Source: Ruminococcus_C sp963590855 | Lineage (GTDB): Bacteria; Bacillota; Clostridia; Oscillospirales; Ruminococcaceae | NCBI GenBank assembly: GCA_963590855.1 | Contig: CAVAQT010000011.1 | Coordinates: 11,564 to 75,563 of the forward strand | Direction of reading: 5' to 3' | Length of the DNA stretch: 64,000 nucleotides | In this document: in pieces, positions 17,856-26,526 of the stretch | Layout of the letters: every line of letters starts with the position of its first letter | How positions within the stretch are numbered: position 1 is the stretch's first letter | Notes under the pieces: generated by a model | The model's input: the letters and a program-made list of their open reading frames with translations, nothing else | What the model was told of the DNA's origin: nothing | The model's database searches: none | Position numbers and translations under genes: made by a program

Positions 17856-18440
17856 ATGGAACAGCTGGAACAATATGATGCATATCTGAAAGAACATCTC
17901 TCTCAGAAGCGCTATACCCATTCCAAAAACGTATCAGAAGCCAGCGCAATGCTGGCAGAGCGGTTTGGCTTTCCGGATGTGGAAAAGGCACGATTTGCCG
18001 GATTGGTACATGATATTTGCAAAGAAGAGCCGGAGGATGTGCAGTATACGCTGATGATGCAGTCCGTCATGGATGTGTGCCTGGAAGAGCGCAAAGCGTT
18101 TAAGGTATGGCATGGCATCGCCGGGGCAGAGCTGCTGCGGACGAAGTTCGGCGTGACGGATATGGATGTACTCCGTGCCGTGCGGTTTCATACCATCGCC
18201 CGCGCTGGAATGTCTGACCTGGAAAAAATCGTCTATCTGGCAGATATGATCTCCGCAGAGCGGGATTATCCGGATGTGGAGACCATGCGGAAAAAAGCAC
18301 TGGAAAGCCTGGATGCCGGCATGGGCTATGCCCTGGCATATTCGCTGACAAAGCTGGTGCACCGGGAGGCACTGATCCCGCACCACACTGTAGAAGCATA
18401 TAACGAAATACTGACAAAGCTGCACCGGCAGGAAGGATGA
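17856..18440 (+). CDS. yqeK: YqeK family HD-domain phosphohydrolase (Ap4A hydrolase type)
   Basis: 194 residues. The HD fold is visible as HSKNVSEASAMLAERFG, GLVHDICKEEP (the HD pair), HGIAGAEL and the later VRFHTIARAGMSDLEKIVYLADMI, matching YqeK, which symmetrically splits diadenosine tetraphosphate. The start is uncertain: AAAGGAG ends at 17843, so TTG 17853 (9 nt) or ATG 17856 (12 nt) both fit. A stem with GC pairs at 17771-17797 lies upstream and may be an attenuator. Confidence 0.92.
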   Translation: MEQLEQYDAYLKEHLSQKRYTHSKNVSEASAMLAERFGFPDVEKARFAGLVHDICKEEPEDVQYTLMMQSVMDVCLEERKAFKVWHGIAGAELLRTKFGVTDMDVLRAVRFHTIARAGMSDLEKIVYLADMISAERDYPDVETMRKKALESLDAGMGYALAYSLTKLVHREALIPHHTVEAYNEILTKLHRQEG

Positions 18441-18443
18441 TTA

Positions 18444-19691
18444 TTGCACATGAGCAGAAAGAACCACCCGGAAGAATACGGATACTATGCACCGAAAAAG
18501 CAAAGGAAAAACAGCCCGCGTGATCTCGCCGTGATGATCGGCGGCATTGTCATCAGCGCAGTTCTGATTCTTTTGATGGTATTTAACGCGCCGATCATCA
18601 ACTTTAAAAAGATCGACGGCAATACAGTCACCACACAGCAGGTCTCCATTATGAAATACTGGAAGCTGTGGCAGCCGCTGGTGGAAAAAGAGGGCACGCT
18701 GTCTAAGGTGGATTCCAACAATGCAGCCGCTCTGAATCTGAAAAGCGATCTGGATTCTGATCTGAACGACGGCCTGGATCTGGAGCAGACCATTGAGGGA
18801 CAGTATACCATTCTGTTCCTGGGTATGGATGAAAGCGGTGAGCTGTCTGATGTGGACTGGATCCTGCAGTTTGATCTGATCGCAGGCAGCATGAATATCC
18901 TCCAGATTCCCCGTGACTCCTACATGCCGGACTATGCGTCCTATTCTACAGCGAAGTTCAACAGCATTTACCACAGCGGTCAGGAGACCGGCGTAACGCC
19001 CATTCAGCGTGTCGTCGATGCCATTCAGGAAAACTTCTGCATTTATGTGGACGCTTATGTAAAGCTGAATTGTGTGGATATCGCCAACATCGTGGATTCG
19101 GTGGGCGGTATTCCCATTACGCTGCCGGAGCAGATCACCTATGAGGCAGACAAGATCCTGCCGGCAGGCGAGCAGACGCTGAACGGTCAGCAGTCGGAAT
19201 GGTTTGTCCGTTTCCGCCACGGCTATGCAGAGGGCGACATCGGACGTGTCAAGGCACAGCGTATCTTCCTGGCAGCAGCCATGGAAAAAATGCTGAACAT
19301 GAGCCAGACTGAGCTGATGAGTGCGATGCAGAAGATCTATAAGAACCAGTGGATCGCCACAGACCTGTCTCTGGAACAGATCAGCATGGTGGCGGATTTT
19401 GCATCCCAGCGCCTGACTATGGACAATGTCAATGTCTTTATGGTGCCGGGTGAGGGTGCGACCTATTATCCGGGAGATGGCTCGGCGCAGTCGGTATATT
19501 CCATCCACAAGTCGGCGACCATCGATCTCCTGAACGGCTATTTCCGCCCGTATCAGAACGAGATCTATCCTGAGGAAAGCGCCATTGTTGAACTGGTGCC
19601 GGAGGGACAGTATCTGGCGAGAGACTATGATGACACACAAGAAAATTTGAACGATATCAGCAAGGGCGACAGCAACGACGGCGCTCAGTAA
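18444..19691 (+). CDS. LytR-CpsA-Psr (LCP) family cell-wall glycopolymer ligase
   Basis: About 415 residues: a basic cytoplasmic N-terminus, one membrane segment (about 28-50: LAVMIGGIVISAVLILLMVF), then an outside LCP domain with FLGMDESG, IPRDSYM, KFNSIYHSG, VDSVGGIPI and RFRHGYAEGDIGRVKAQR. LCP proteins transfer polymers from undecaprenyl carriers to peptidoglycan. The conserved arginines and aspartates of the domain are present. The start is TTG 18444 (6 nt after GGAAGGA) or ATG 18450. It lies between yqeK and rsfS, as in several clostridia. Confidence 0.9.
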   Translation: MHMSRKNHPEEYGYYAPKKQRKNSPRDLAVMIGGIVISAVLILLMVFNAPIINFKKIDGNTVTTQQVSIMKYWKLWQPLVEKEGTLSKVDSNNAAALNLKSDLDSDLNDGLDLEQTIEGQYTILFLGMDESGELSDVDWILQFDLIAGSMNILQIPRDSYMPDYASYSTAKFNSIYHSGQETGVTPIQRVVDAIQENFCIYVDAYVKLNCVDIANIVDSVGGIPITLPEQITYEADKILPAGEQTLNGQQSEWFVRFRHGYAEGDIGRVKAQRIFLAAAMEKMLNMSQTELMSAMQKIYKNQWIATDLSLEQISMVADFASQRLTMDNVNVFMVPGEGATYYPGDGSAQSVYSIHKSATIDLLNGYFRPYQNEIYPEESAIVELVPEGQYLARDYDDTQENLNDISKGDSNDGAQ

Positions 19692-19759
19692 AAGAACGAT
19701 GCGGCACTGTGTGCACATGCCTGACAGGTTTTGCGCGGTGCTGCCGGAAAGGAACCATA

Positions 19760-20122
19760 ATGACGCAGCAGGAAATTTTAGAAGTGATCGTAAAGGCACT
19801 GGACAGCAAGCGTGCGGAGGACATTCAGGTACTCCGTGTACAGAATCTCACCATTCTGGGAGACTATTTTGTGATCGCAAACGGTACGAGCACCACACAT
19901 ACCCGGACACTGGCAGATGAGGTGGAGTATCAGATGTCAGAAAAAGGTGTGGAGCCGATGCACCGGGAGGGCAGAGGAAACGGCTCGAACTGGGTCGTTC
20001 TGGACTATGCCGATGTGATCGTGCATGTGTTCTGTAAAGATGCACGGGAGTTCTATCAGTTGGAACGTCTCTGGGCAGACGCAGAACCGGTGGATATTTC
20101 GCAGTGGGTAAAGCCGGATTGA
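19760..20122 (+). CDS. rsfS: Ribosomal silencing factor RsfS
   Basis: 120 residues, usual for RsfS (YqeL/Iojap). The family core is AEDIQVLRVQNLTILGDYFVIANGTSTTHTRTLADEV and then EGRGNGSNWVVLDYADVIVHVF. It binds L14 on the 50S subunit and blocks joining with 30S during starvation. The start ATG 19760 has GGAAAGG just upstream. A hairpin terminator follows the stop codon by 12 nt. Confidence 0.95.
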   Translation: MTQQEILEVIVKALDSKRAEDIQVLRVQNLTILGDYFVIANGTSTTHTRTLADEVEYQMSEKGVEPMHREGRGNGSNWVVLDYADVIVHVFCKDAREFYQLERLWADAEPVDISQWVKPD

Positions 20123-20133
20123 GTTTAGAGCGT

Positions 20134-20160
20134 TGAAAATGCCCCACTGGGGCATTTTCA
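20134..20160 (+). terminator. Terminator after rsfS
   Basis: TGAAAATGCCCC pairs perfectly with GGGGCATTTTCA across a 3-nt loop. There is only a short T run inside the stem, so it could work in either direction or be the first member of the hairpin row that follows. Confidence 0.55.
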
Positions 20161-20179
20161 AGGGTAAGCTTTTTTCAAA

Positions 20180-20390
20180 AGGGCAGCCAGGGGAAACGGT
20201 CGTGTTCGTTTCCCCTCGAAAATCTGTCGATTTTCTCACCCTTTTCTCCGTTGCGCCAAAAGTATGGCGCAGAGAGTTTCGCTGTCTGCGGACAGCGACC
20301 AGGGCTTCTCGCCCTGGATCTCGGCAGCATTTTTTTAGAAAAATAGCTGCATCAAAAAAATCTAATGCCGCCTTCGGCGATTGGATTTTT
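20180..20390. repeat. Row of seven hairpins in a gene-free stretch
   Basis: Between rsfS and the next gene there are seven more inverted repeats almost end to end: 20189-20198/20207-20216 (10 bp), 20218-20224/20229-20235 (7 bp), 20252-20258/20265-20271 (7 bp), 20280-20286/20291-20297 (7 bp), 20299-20305/20311-20317 (7 bp), 20324-20328/20346-20350 with an inner A/T stem, and about 20359-20370/20375-20387 (one bulge). No credible ORF has a ribosome binding site here. It looks like a structured RNA or an intergenic repeat element; no second copy is in the window. Confidence 0.6.
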
Positions 20391-20422
20391 AGAAATAACG
20401 ATAGAAGAAAGGATCTTGCAGC

Positions 20423-20752
20423 ATGGAAACCATGGGTAAAAAATGGGTGTTCGGCATCGGCCTTTACATGATCGTAAAGGCAGTTCTAAATCTGTTTATC
20501 GGAGCATTCAGCGTCTCTAACATCATTATGCTCATCGTTGGTGTGGTGGCGCTGGTACTGATGCTGAATCGTGTCCCGTACATCAACTATATCGTTGCCG
20601 TATTTCTGGTGCTGATGTTCCTGTCCCACCTGACAGAAAATATCAGCAATCTGGGAAGCCAGTGGATCTATCTGCTGGAAGGACTCCTGGATGTCGGCGC
20701 TGCTGCAGTGTTGGTATTTGAAAAGAATGTCAAGGCGTTTTTTGGAAAATAA
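20423..20752 (+). CDS. Small four-helix membrane protein, unknown function
   Basis: 109 residues, nearly all hydrophobic: four likely membrane segments at about 8-30, 34-50, 55-72 and 80-98 (for example IIMLIVGVVALVLML). The ATG at 20423 has AAAGGA 9 nt upstream. No family is recognised with certainty; small four-helix proteins of this type are annotated as hypothetical in Clostridia. It follows the hairpin row and its end overlaps the likely start of the next gene. Confidence 0.65.
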   Translation: METMGKKWVFGIGLYMIVKAVLNLFIGAFSVSNIIMLIVGVVALVLMLNRVPYINYIVAVFLVLMFLSHLTENISNLGSQWIYLLEGLLDVGAAAVLVFEKNVKAFFGK

Positions 20753-21503
20753 CAGCGGGAAACCGAAAAAGTCAAAGACGGAATGGCGAATACTTTTTGT
20801 GGTTCTTGTCTTTTGGATCGCAGTGCTTGTCAAATTTCTTTTACCGGACGGCAGATGGCAGATAATGCGTCAGTTGCAAGATGAATATGGAGAAGCGTTT
20901 ACAATTTGTGACAGCCATATGCAAAAGACAGACAGCGGAATCTATACTTTTTATACGGTTTCACCGAAAGAAAATCCAGATGTGGTATTTACTGTCATAT
21001 CCGGTTGGTCAAAGGGCAGCTGGGATGGCTTGCTGCCAATCCGGCATTTTCCGCACAAAAGTGTGCGTGAGAATTATGAGGCAGCTGCCTGGGCGTCTTT
21101 TTGTCAGGAGCATCAAATCAATACGTCAGTAACCGAAGAATCCGTCATGGCATTCGGGACACCGCAGGAGAGTGAACATCTTGACTTTGATTTTATTGAG
21201 GGGAATCTCTACTTTGATATGACGGCCGATAGCGTTTCTGAAAAAGCGGAGGAGATCTACGCACTTTATTGTGATTTTTGGGATACGCCGCCGTTTTCTC
21301 ATTTGACATCCGAATCAGACAATGCGTATCAGACCACTTATGCAATCTATGTGAAATTTTATTATGCCGGACGGGAGATTGAGGAGAAAGACAGTCGTGT
21401 TTGTATGAAATGCGAATTTGATCTGAATGAAACATGGAACTGTGACAGTATCGAGGAAAAATTGAAAGAAACAGTGTCACAGCCTTGGAACTATGTTGAG
21501 TAA
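20727..21503 (+). CDS. Hypothetical protein with one N-terminal membrane segment
   Basis: About 258 residues; family not recognised. A short basic N-terminus and one membrane helix (about 20-41: ILFVVLVFWIAVLVKFLLP) are followed by an outside domain of mixed strands rich in D, E and Y, with no obvious catalytic motif. The start is unclear: ATG 20727 inside the previous gene, or TTG 20742. Codon use is more AT-rich than in the neighbours, suggesting an accessory gene. It ends 24 nt before leuS. Confidence 0.55.
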   Translation: MSRRFLENNSGKPKKSKTEWRILFVVLVFWIAVLVKFLLPDGRWQIMRQLQDEYGEAFTICDSHMQKTDSGIYTFYTVSPKENPDVVFTVISGWSKGSWDGLLPIRHFPHKSVRENYEAAAWASFCQEHQINTSVTEESVMAFGTPQESEHLDFDFIEGNLYFDMTADSVSEKAEEIYALYCDFWDTPPFSHLTSESDNAYQTTYAIYVKFYYAGREIEEKDSRVCMKCEFDLNETWNCDSIEEKLKETVSQPWNYVE

Positions 21504-21527
21504 ATTATAATTAAAGGAATGATATAT

Positions 21528-23942
21528 ATGAGCAACAAATATGATTTTGCCGCTGTAGAACCCAAGTGGCAGAAATACTGGGAAGAGCACGGCTCGTTCC
21601 GCGCCAAGGAGGATCATACCAAGCCGAAGTTTTATGCATTGGTAGAGTTTCCGTATCCCTCCGGTCACGGTATGCATGTCGGTCACATCAAGGCGTACTC
21701 TGGTCTGGAAGTAGTCAGCCGCAAGCGCCGGATGCAAGGCTATAACGTACTGTTCCCCATCGGTTTTGATGCCTATGGTCTGCCGACTGAAAACACTGCC
21801 ATCAAGACAGGTGTACATCCCCGTAAGGTGACCGATGACAATATCGTAAAGTTTACCGGACAGCTCAAGCGCGTCGGCTTCTCCTTCGACTGGTCGAGAG
21901 TGATCGACACCACCGATGAGCAGTATTATAAGTGGACACAGTGGATCTTCCTGAAAATGTTTGAAAAGGGACTGGCTTTCCGGGATAAGACACTGGTCAA
22001 TTACTGCCCCAGCTGTAAGGTGGTTCTGTCTAACGAGGATTCTCAGGGCGGAAAGTGCGACATCTGCCACAGCGAGATCGTCCAGAAAACCAAGGAAGTC
22101 TGGTATCTGCGCATTACAGAATACGCGGACAAGCTGCTCCAGGGACTGGAAGAGGTGGACTATCTGCCCAACGTCAAGCTCCAGCAGCAGAACTGGATCG
22201 GCAAGTCTACCGGTGCATTTGTCAACTTCTCGATCAAGGAACACGCAGACGAAAAGCTGCGCATCTATACTACACGCCCGGATACGCTGTATGGCGTGAC
22301 CTTTATGGTCATTGCGCCAGAGCATCCGATCATCCAGAAGTATCGCGACAGCATCGCCAACATTGCAGATCTGGATGCATACAAGGCAGAGTGTGCCAAG
22401 AAGAGTGAGTTCGAGCGGACACAGCTGGTCAAGGATAAGACCGGCGTGAAGATCGAAGGTCTCACCGGCATCAACCCTATCACTGGCAAAGAGATTCCCA
22501 TCTACATTTCCGACTATGTTATGATGGGCTATGGTACTGGCGCAATCATGGCTGTGCCGGCACACGATACCCGTGACTATGACTTTGCCAAGAAGTTTGG
22601 CATCGACATCATCGAAGTCATCAAGGGCGGCGATATTTCCAAGGAAGCCTATACCGGAGACGGCGAAATGGTGAACTCTGGCATTCTGAACGGTATCTCC
22701 AACAAAAAGGATGCCATTGAAAAGATGCTGGAAGTGTTGGCGGAAAAGGGCTGCGGCGAAAAGGGCGTACAGTACAAGATGAAAGACTGGGCGTTCAACC
22801 GTCAGCGCTACTGGGGGGAACCGATTCCCATCGTATATTGTCCGAAGTGCGGCATGGTGCCGGTGTCCTATGACCAGCTGCCGCTGCGTCTGCCGCCGGT
22901 AGAGAACTTTGAACCGGGTAAGGACGGCGAAAGCCCGCTGGCAAAGATTGACTCCTTTGTACACTGCAAGTGCCCGAAGTGCGGTGCAGACGCAAGACGG
23001 GAAACGGATACTATGCCCCAGTGGGCAGGCTCTTCCTGGTACTTCCTCCGCTACTGTGATCCGCATAATGACAAGGAATTTGCTTCTCAGGAAGCATTGA
23101 AATACTGGATGCCGGTAGACTGGTATAACGGCGGCATGGAGCATGTAACACGTCATATGATCTACTCCCGGTTCTGGCATAAGTTCCTGTATGATCTGGA
23201 TCTGGTGCCGACTTCGGAGCCGTATGCAAAGCGTACCGCACAGGGTCTGATTCTGGGACCGGACGGCGAGAAAATGTCCAAGTCCAGAGGCAATGTCGTT
23301 GACCCGAATGATGTTGTCGATGTCTATGGCGCAGACGTGCTGCGTCTGTATGTGCTGTTCATGGGCGACTATGAAAAGGCCGCGCCTTGGAGCGAGAGCA
23401 GTGTAAAGGGCTGCAAGCGCTTTATCGACCGTATCTGGGCGCTTCAGGACAAGATGACCGACAGCGACAGCTACAGTGACGCCCTGCGTTCTAAGATACA
23501 CAAGACCATCAAGAAGGTGTCTGAGGATATCGAGGCAATGAAGTTCAACACTGCCATTGCGGCAATGATGACGCTGCTGAATGATATTTACGATGCCGGC
23601 TCTATCACCAAGAAGGAATTCCGTGATTTGCTGATCCTGCTGTATCCGTTTGCACCGCACATCTCCGAGGAATTGTATCAGGTGATCGGCTGTGAGGGTG
23701 TTCTCAGCGAACAGGAATGGGTGACCTATGACGAAGCGTTGTGCGTGGATGATATGATCGAGATCGTTGTCCAGATCAACGGCAAGGTAAAGGCAAAGCT
23801 GGAGATCCCGGCAGATGCAGAAAAGGATGCTGTTCTGGAACAGGCTGCCGCCGATGCAAAAATAATAGAAGCGACAACTGGTAAAAATATTGTGAAACAG
23901 ATATATGTGCCAAAGAAACTTGTGAATTTTGTGGTAAAATAA
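21528..23942 (+). CDS. leuS: Leucyl-tRNA synthetase
   Basis: 804 residues, normal for bacterial LeuRS. Class I signatures are present: the HIGH equivalent HVGHIKAYSG near residue 50 and KMSKSRGN at about 584. The CP1 editing domain lies between (TTRPDTLYGVTFMVIAPEHP, and GTGAIMAVPAHDTRDYDFA). A zinc-binding CPSC...CDIC insertion is seen early. The start ATG 21528 is 9 nt after AAAGGA; ATG 21519 abuts that site and is unlikely. No T-box leader precedes it: only 24 nt separate it from the previous gene. Confidence 0.98.
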   Translation: MSNKYDFAAVEPKWQKYWEEHGSFRAKEDHTKPKFYALVEFPYPSGHGMHVGHIKAYSGLEVVSRKRRMQGYNVLFPIGFDAYGLPTENTAIKTGVHPRKVTDDNIVKFTGQLKRVGFSFDWSRVIDTTDEQYYKWTQWIFLKMFEKGLAFRDKTLVNYCPSCKVVLSNEDSQGGKCDICHSEIVQKTKEVWYLRITEYADKLLQGLEEVDYLPNVKLQQQNWIGKSTGAFVNFSIKEHADEKLRIYTTRPDTLYGVTFMVIAPEHPIIQKYRDSIANIADLDAYKAECAKKSEFERTQLVKDKTGVKIEGLTGINPITGKEIPIYISDYVMMGYGTGAIMAVPAHDTRDYDFAKKFGIDIIEVIKGGDISKEAYTGDGEMVNSGILNGISNKKDAIEKMLEVLAEKGCGEKGVQYKMKDWAFNRQRYWGEPIPIVYCPKCGMVPVSYDQLPLRLPPVENFEPGKDGESPLAKIDSFVHCKCPKCGADARRETDTMPQWAGSSWYFLRYCDPHNDKEFASQEALKYWMPVDWYNGGMEHVTRHMIYSRFWHKFLYDLDLVPTSEPYAKRTAQGLILGPDGEKMSKSRGNVVDPNDVVDVYGADVLRLYVLFMGDYEKAAPWSESSVKGCKRFIDRIWALQDKMTDSDSYSDALRSKIHKTIKKVSEDIEAMKFNTAIAAMMTLLNDIYDAGSITKKEFRDLLILLYPFAPHISEELYQVIGCEGVLSEQEWVTYDEALCVDDMIEIVVQINGKVKAKLEIPADAEKDAVLEQAAADAKIIEATTGKNIVKQIYVPKKLVNFVVK

Positions 23943-23970
23943 CAAATTTCTAAGTTTGTGAAAAAAACAC

Positions 23971-23999
23971 TTGACAAATTCTAAAATATGTGGTACAAT
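23971..23999 (+). promoter_or_regulatory. Promoter of rpsU
   Basis: TTGACA at 23971-23976 and TACAAT at 23994-23999 with 17 bp spacing, 29 bp after leuS. Confidence 0.8.
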
Positions 24000-24005
24000 G
24001 AATTA

Positions 24006-24150
24006 TATTGCAAAAAAAGTTTGCAGCATGACAGGTTTAGCTGATACCCGATGCTCCTAAAAAGGGATTGTTGGTGGTATAGATCAGAAGTCTGGTCGTT
24101 AGGATCCGGCGGAAGATTAGCCTCTGCCGTAGCGGCAAAGGGAGGGAAAT
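24006..24150 (+). promoter_or_regulatory. Structured leader of rpsU
   Basis: About 145 nt untranslated. Consecutive stems can be drawn: 24026-24029/24051-24054, 24055-24060/24099-24104 (TCCTAA with TTAGGA, enclosing an inner stem at about 24083-24097), and 24108-24113/24123-24128, then GCCG-TA-GCGGC close to the ribosome binding site GGGAGGG. Long for a 57-residue gene, so a cis-acting RNA is likely; no known family is claimed. Confidence 0.5.
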
Positions 24151-24154
24151 GTAA

Positions 24155-24328
24155 GTGGCAGAAGTTCGCGTTGGTAAGAACGAGTCTTTGGACACCGCTC
24201 TGAAGCGCTTTAAGAGATCTTGTGCGAAGGACGGCGTTATCGCTGAAGTTCGTAAGAGAGAGCATTACGAAAAGCCTTCTGTAAAGCGTAAGAAGAAGTC
24301 TGAAGCTGCTCGTAAGCGCAAGTATTAA
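24155..24328 (+). CDS. rpsU: 30S ribosomal protein S21
   Basis: 57 residues beginning (V)AEVRVGKNESLDTALKRF and ending in the basic tail AARKRKY, which is clear S21. The start codon is GTG at 24155, 7 nt after GGGAGGG. S21 contacts the 3' end of 16S rRNA and helps initiation. It has its own promoter and terminator, so it is a single-gene unit. Confidence 0.96.
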   Translation: MAEVRVGKNESLDTALKRFKRSCAKDGVIAEVRKREHYEKPSVKRKKKSEAARKRKY

Positions 24329-24353
24329 TAAATAGTATTGCGATAACAGCAGG

Positions 24354-24386
24354 CGGGCGCACTTGTAACAAGTGCGCCCGTTTTTT
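24354..24386 (+). terminator. Terminator after rpsU
   Basis: CGGGCGCACTTG at 24354-24365 pairs perfectly with CAAGTGCGCCCG at 24369-24380 and is followed by six T residues. Confidence 0.93.
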
Positions 24387-24480
24387 GTAGATGAACAACC
24401 GTAGTTCGACATTTCCGGCAGAGAAAAAGGCGTATAATGTAACTGCGGTCTGTACCGCTCTGCCGAAAGGAGGAATATCC

Positions 24481-24987
24481 ATGCTGTTTCGGGCAAAAAT
24501 TGCGCTGCGCAGCGTATGTGACATCACGCCGCAGCTTCTGGGGAAAATGGGCATCCGGGGGCTGCTGCTGGACATAGACAATACACTCACGACACACGAC
24601 AATCCTGTACCCGCCCCGGGCGTGGAAGCGTGGGTCGCCGGGATGCAGGCGGCAGGGATCGCACTGTGCCTGGTGTCCAACAATCATCCGCCCAGAGTCG
24701 AACCGTTTGCCAGACGTTTGGGACTGGACTTTGTGTGTGAAGGGAAAAAACCGCTTTCCAAGGGCTATCGGGAGGCAGTGCAGAAAATGGGACTGCCCCG
24801 AAAGGAGGTCGCCGCTGTCGGCGATCAGATCTTTACCGATGTGCTGGGCGCGAATTTGTTTCGCGTGCCCTGTATTTTTGTGTTCCCTATGGAAATGGAA
24901 AAGACGAAGTTTTTCAAATTCAAGCGGCGAATGGAGCTTCCGTTCCTGCCGAAAAAAATATATGAAGAAAACGAGGAGCTGAACTGA
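24481..24987 (+). CDS. yqeG: YqeG family HAD-type phosphatase
   Basis: 168 residues of the HAD superfamily. Motif I is GLLLDIDNTLTTHD near residue 36, motif II is CLVSNNHPP, the motif III lysine is in CEGKKPLSKGYREA, and motif IV is VGDQIFTDVLGANLF. It matches YqeG (subfamily IIIA), acting on phosphatidylglycerophosphate or small phosphates in related proteins; the substrate here is not certain. ATG 24481 is preceded by AAAGGAGG. It runs into aroQ after 1 nt. Confidence 0.9.
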   Translation: MLFRAKIALRSVCDITPQLLGKMGIRGLLLDIDNTLTTHDNPVPAPGVEAWVAGMQAAGIALCLVSNNHPPRVEPFARRLGLDFVCEGKKPLSKGYREAVQKMGLPRKEVAAVGDQIFTDVLGANLFRVPCIFVFPMEMEKTKFFKFKRRMELPFLPKKIYEENEELN

Positions 24988-24988
24988 T

Positions 24989-25420
24989 ATGGTACAAAAA
25001 GTATTGGTGATTCACGGGCCGAATCTGAATCTGCTGGGAGAGCGAGAACCCGGCGTTTACGGCAATACCACTTTTGCGGATCTGAACCGCATGATCCTGG
25101 ATCGTGCAGAGGGACTGGGACTGGAGTGCGAGATCTTTCAGTCCAACCACGAGGGCGCGATCATTGACAAGCTGCATGCAGCACGGAATACCTTTGACGG
25201 CGTTGTCATCAATGCCGGGGCATATACCCACTACAGTTATGCCATTCACGATGCCATTCACGACATCCGCATCCCCTGCGTGGAGGTGCACATCAGCAAC
25301 ATCTATGCACGGGACGAGTTTCGTTCGCACTCGGTACTGAGCCCGGTCTGCGCCGGAACGATCGCCGGCTTCGGTATCAATGGTTATTTTCTGGCGCTTC
25401 AGGCGCTTTCTGAAATGTAA
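24989..25420 (+). CDS. aroQ: Type II 3-dehydroquinate dehydratase
   Basis: Third step of the shikimate pathway. 143 residues with the family opening VLVIHGPNLNLLGEREPGVYG, the substrate-binding NAGAYTHYSYAIHDAI and EVHISNIYARDEFR with the catalytic His and Arg. It is separate from the aroB-aroA-aroC group 13 kb away. It follows yqeG by 1 nt. Confidence 0.97.
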   Translation: MVQKVLVIHGPNLNLLGEREPGVYGNTTFADLNRMILDRAEGLGLECEIFQSNHEGAIIDKLHAARNTFDGVVINAGAYTHYSYAIHDAIHDIRIPCVEVHISNIYARDEFRSHSVLSPVCAGTIAGFGINGYFLALQALSEM

Positions 25421-25434
25421 GGAGATGTTTCATC

Positions 25435-26511
25435 ATGAAAAGTCGTTTGGAAACGCTGATGCAGCGGCTGCCGGCTGAGACAGATGCTGCACTGATTCAA
25501 TCGGATGTGAACCGCCGGTATTTTACCGGGATGCAGTCCTCTGCCGGAACAGTTGTCTGCTTCCGGGATGCTGCCTATCTCATCATCGACTTCCGCTATA
25601 TCGAAAAGGCGCGGGAGTGCGTGAAGGACTGCACCGTTATCGAACAGCATGACTTGTTCGCGCAGCTCCGGGAATTACTTCAGAAGCATCATGCGCGAAC
25701 CCTTTCGGTAGAGACAATGGACATGACCCTGAGTCAGTTTTTTAAGTTGAAGCAGCACCTGGGCAATCAGGTTCGCTTCGATCAAAGTGATACACTGAGT
25801 CGTCTGATTTTTGAATGCCGTACCGTAAAGAGTGCAGAAGAAATCGAAAAGATCCGGCAGGCGCAGCGCATCGCGGAGATCGCTTTTGCAGACATCTGCA
25901 ATTTCCTGCGGCCTGGCATTTCGGAACGGGACGTAATGCTGCGGCTGAATCAGACCATGATGAAAAACGGCTCAGAGGGAGAATCTTTCCCCACCATCGC
26001 ATTGACAGGCAGAGCGACTTCTATGCCTCATGGTGTGCCCTCGGCGCAGCGCATGGTGCAGAACGGGGACTTTGTGCTGATGGACTACGGCGCTATGGTG
26101 GACGGCTATCACAGCGACATGACCCGTACTGTCTGCGTGGGGCAGCCTAGCGAAAAAATGCAGCAGGTCTATGATATTGTGCTGAAAGCTCAGGCGGCCG
26201 GCATTGACGGCGCAAAGCCAGGTATCACCGGCAGAGACATGGACAAGCTGGCACGGGATATCATCGAAGAGGCAGGCTACGGCGACAACTTCGGGCATTC
26301 TCTGGGACACGGCGTAGGACTGGAGATCCATGAATTTCCCAACGCTTCTCCGGGAACGCTGACAAAGCTGGCACCCGGCAATGTGGTGACAGTAGAACCG
26401 GGAATCTACCTGCCGGGTGAGTTCGGTGTGCGCATCGAGGACTTTGTGGTCATTCGGGAGAACGGCTGCGAGAATCTGACTGAAGCGCCGAAACAACTGA
26501 TGGTGCTGTAA
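25435..26511 (+). CDS. Xaa-Pro aminopeptidase-type M24 metallopeptidase
   Basis: 358 residues. The N-terminal creatinase-like domain (about 1-125) is followed by the pita-bread catalytic domain with the five metal ligands visible in VLMDYGAMVDGYHSDMTRTV (two Asp), GHSLGHGVGLEIHE (His), VVTVEPGIYLPG (Glu) and VRIEDFVVI (Glu). It cuts an N-terminal residue before proline. In Firmicutes this gene often stands, as here, between aroQ and efp. Confidence 0.93.
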   Translation: MKSRLETLMQRLPAETDAALIQSDVNRRYFTGMQSSAGTVVCFRDAAYLIIDFRYIEKARECVKDCTVIEQHDLFAQLRELLQKHHARTLSVETMDMTLSQFFKLKQHLGNQVRFDQSDTLSRLIFECRTVKSAEEIEKIRQAQRIAEIAFADICNFLRPGISERDVMLRLNQTMMKNGSEGESFPTIALTGRATSMPHGVPSAQRMVQNGDFVLMDYGAMVDGYHSDMTRTVCVGQPSEKMQQVYDIVLKAQAAGIDGAKPGITGRDMDKLARDIIEEAGYGDNFGHSLGHGVGLEIHEFPNASPGTLTKLAPGNVVTVEPGIYLPGEFGVRIEDFVVIRENGCENLTEAPKQLMVL

Positions 26512-26526
26512 AAGGAGACTGATCTA

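Noticed and set aside
20133..20471. A 112-codon plus-strand frame across the hairpin row
   Set aside because: Every hairpin would have to be translated, there is no ribosome binding site, and it overlaps the next gene's start out of frame.
21504..21527. T-box riboswitch before leuS
   Set aside because: Only 24 nt separate leuS from the previous gene, with no room for a T-box.
21477..23945. An 822-codon open frame on the minus strand
   Set aside because: It mirrors leuS almost exactly and has no ribosome binding site.
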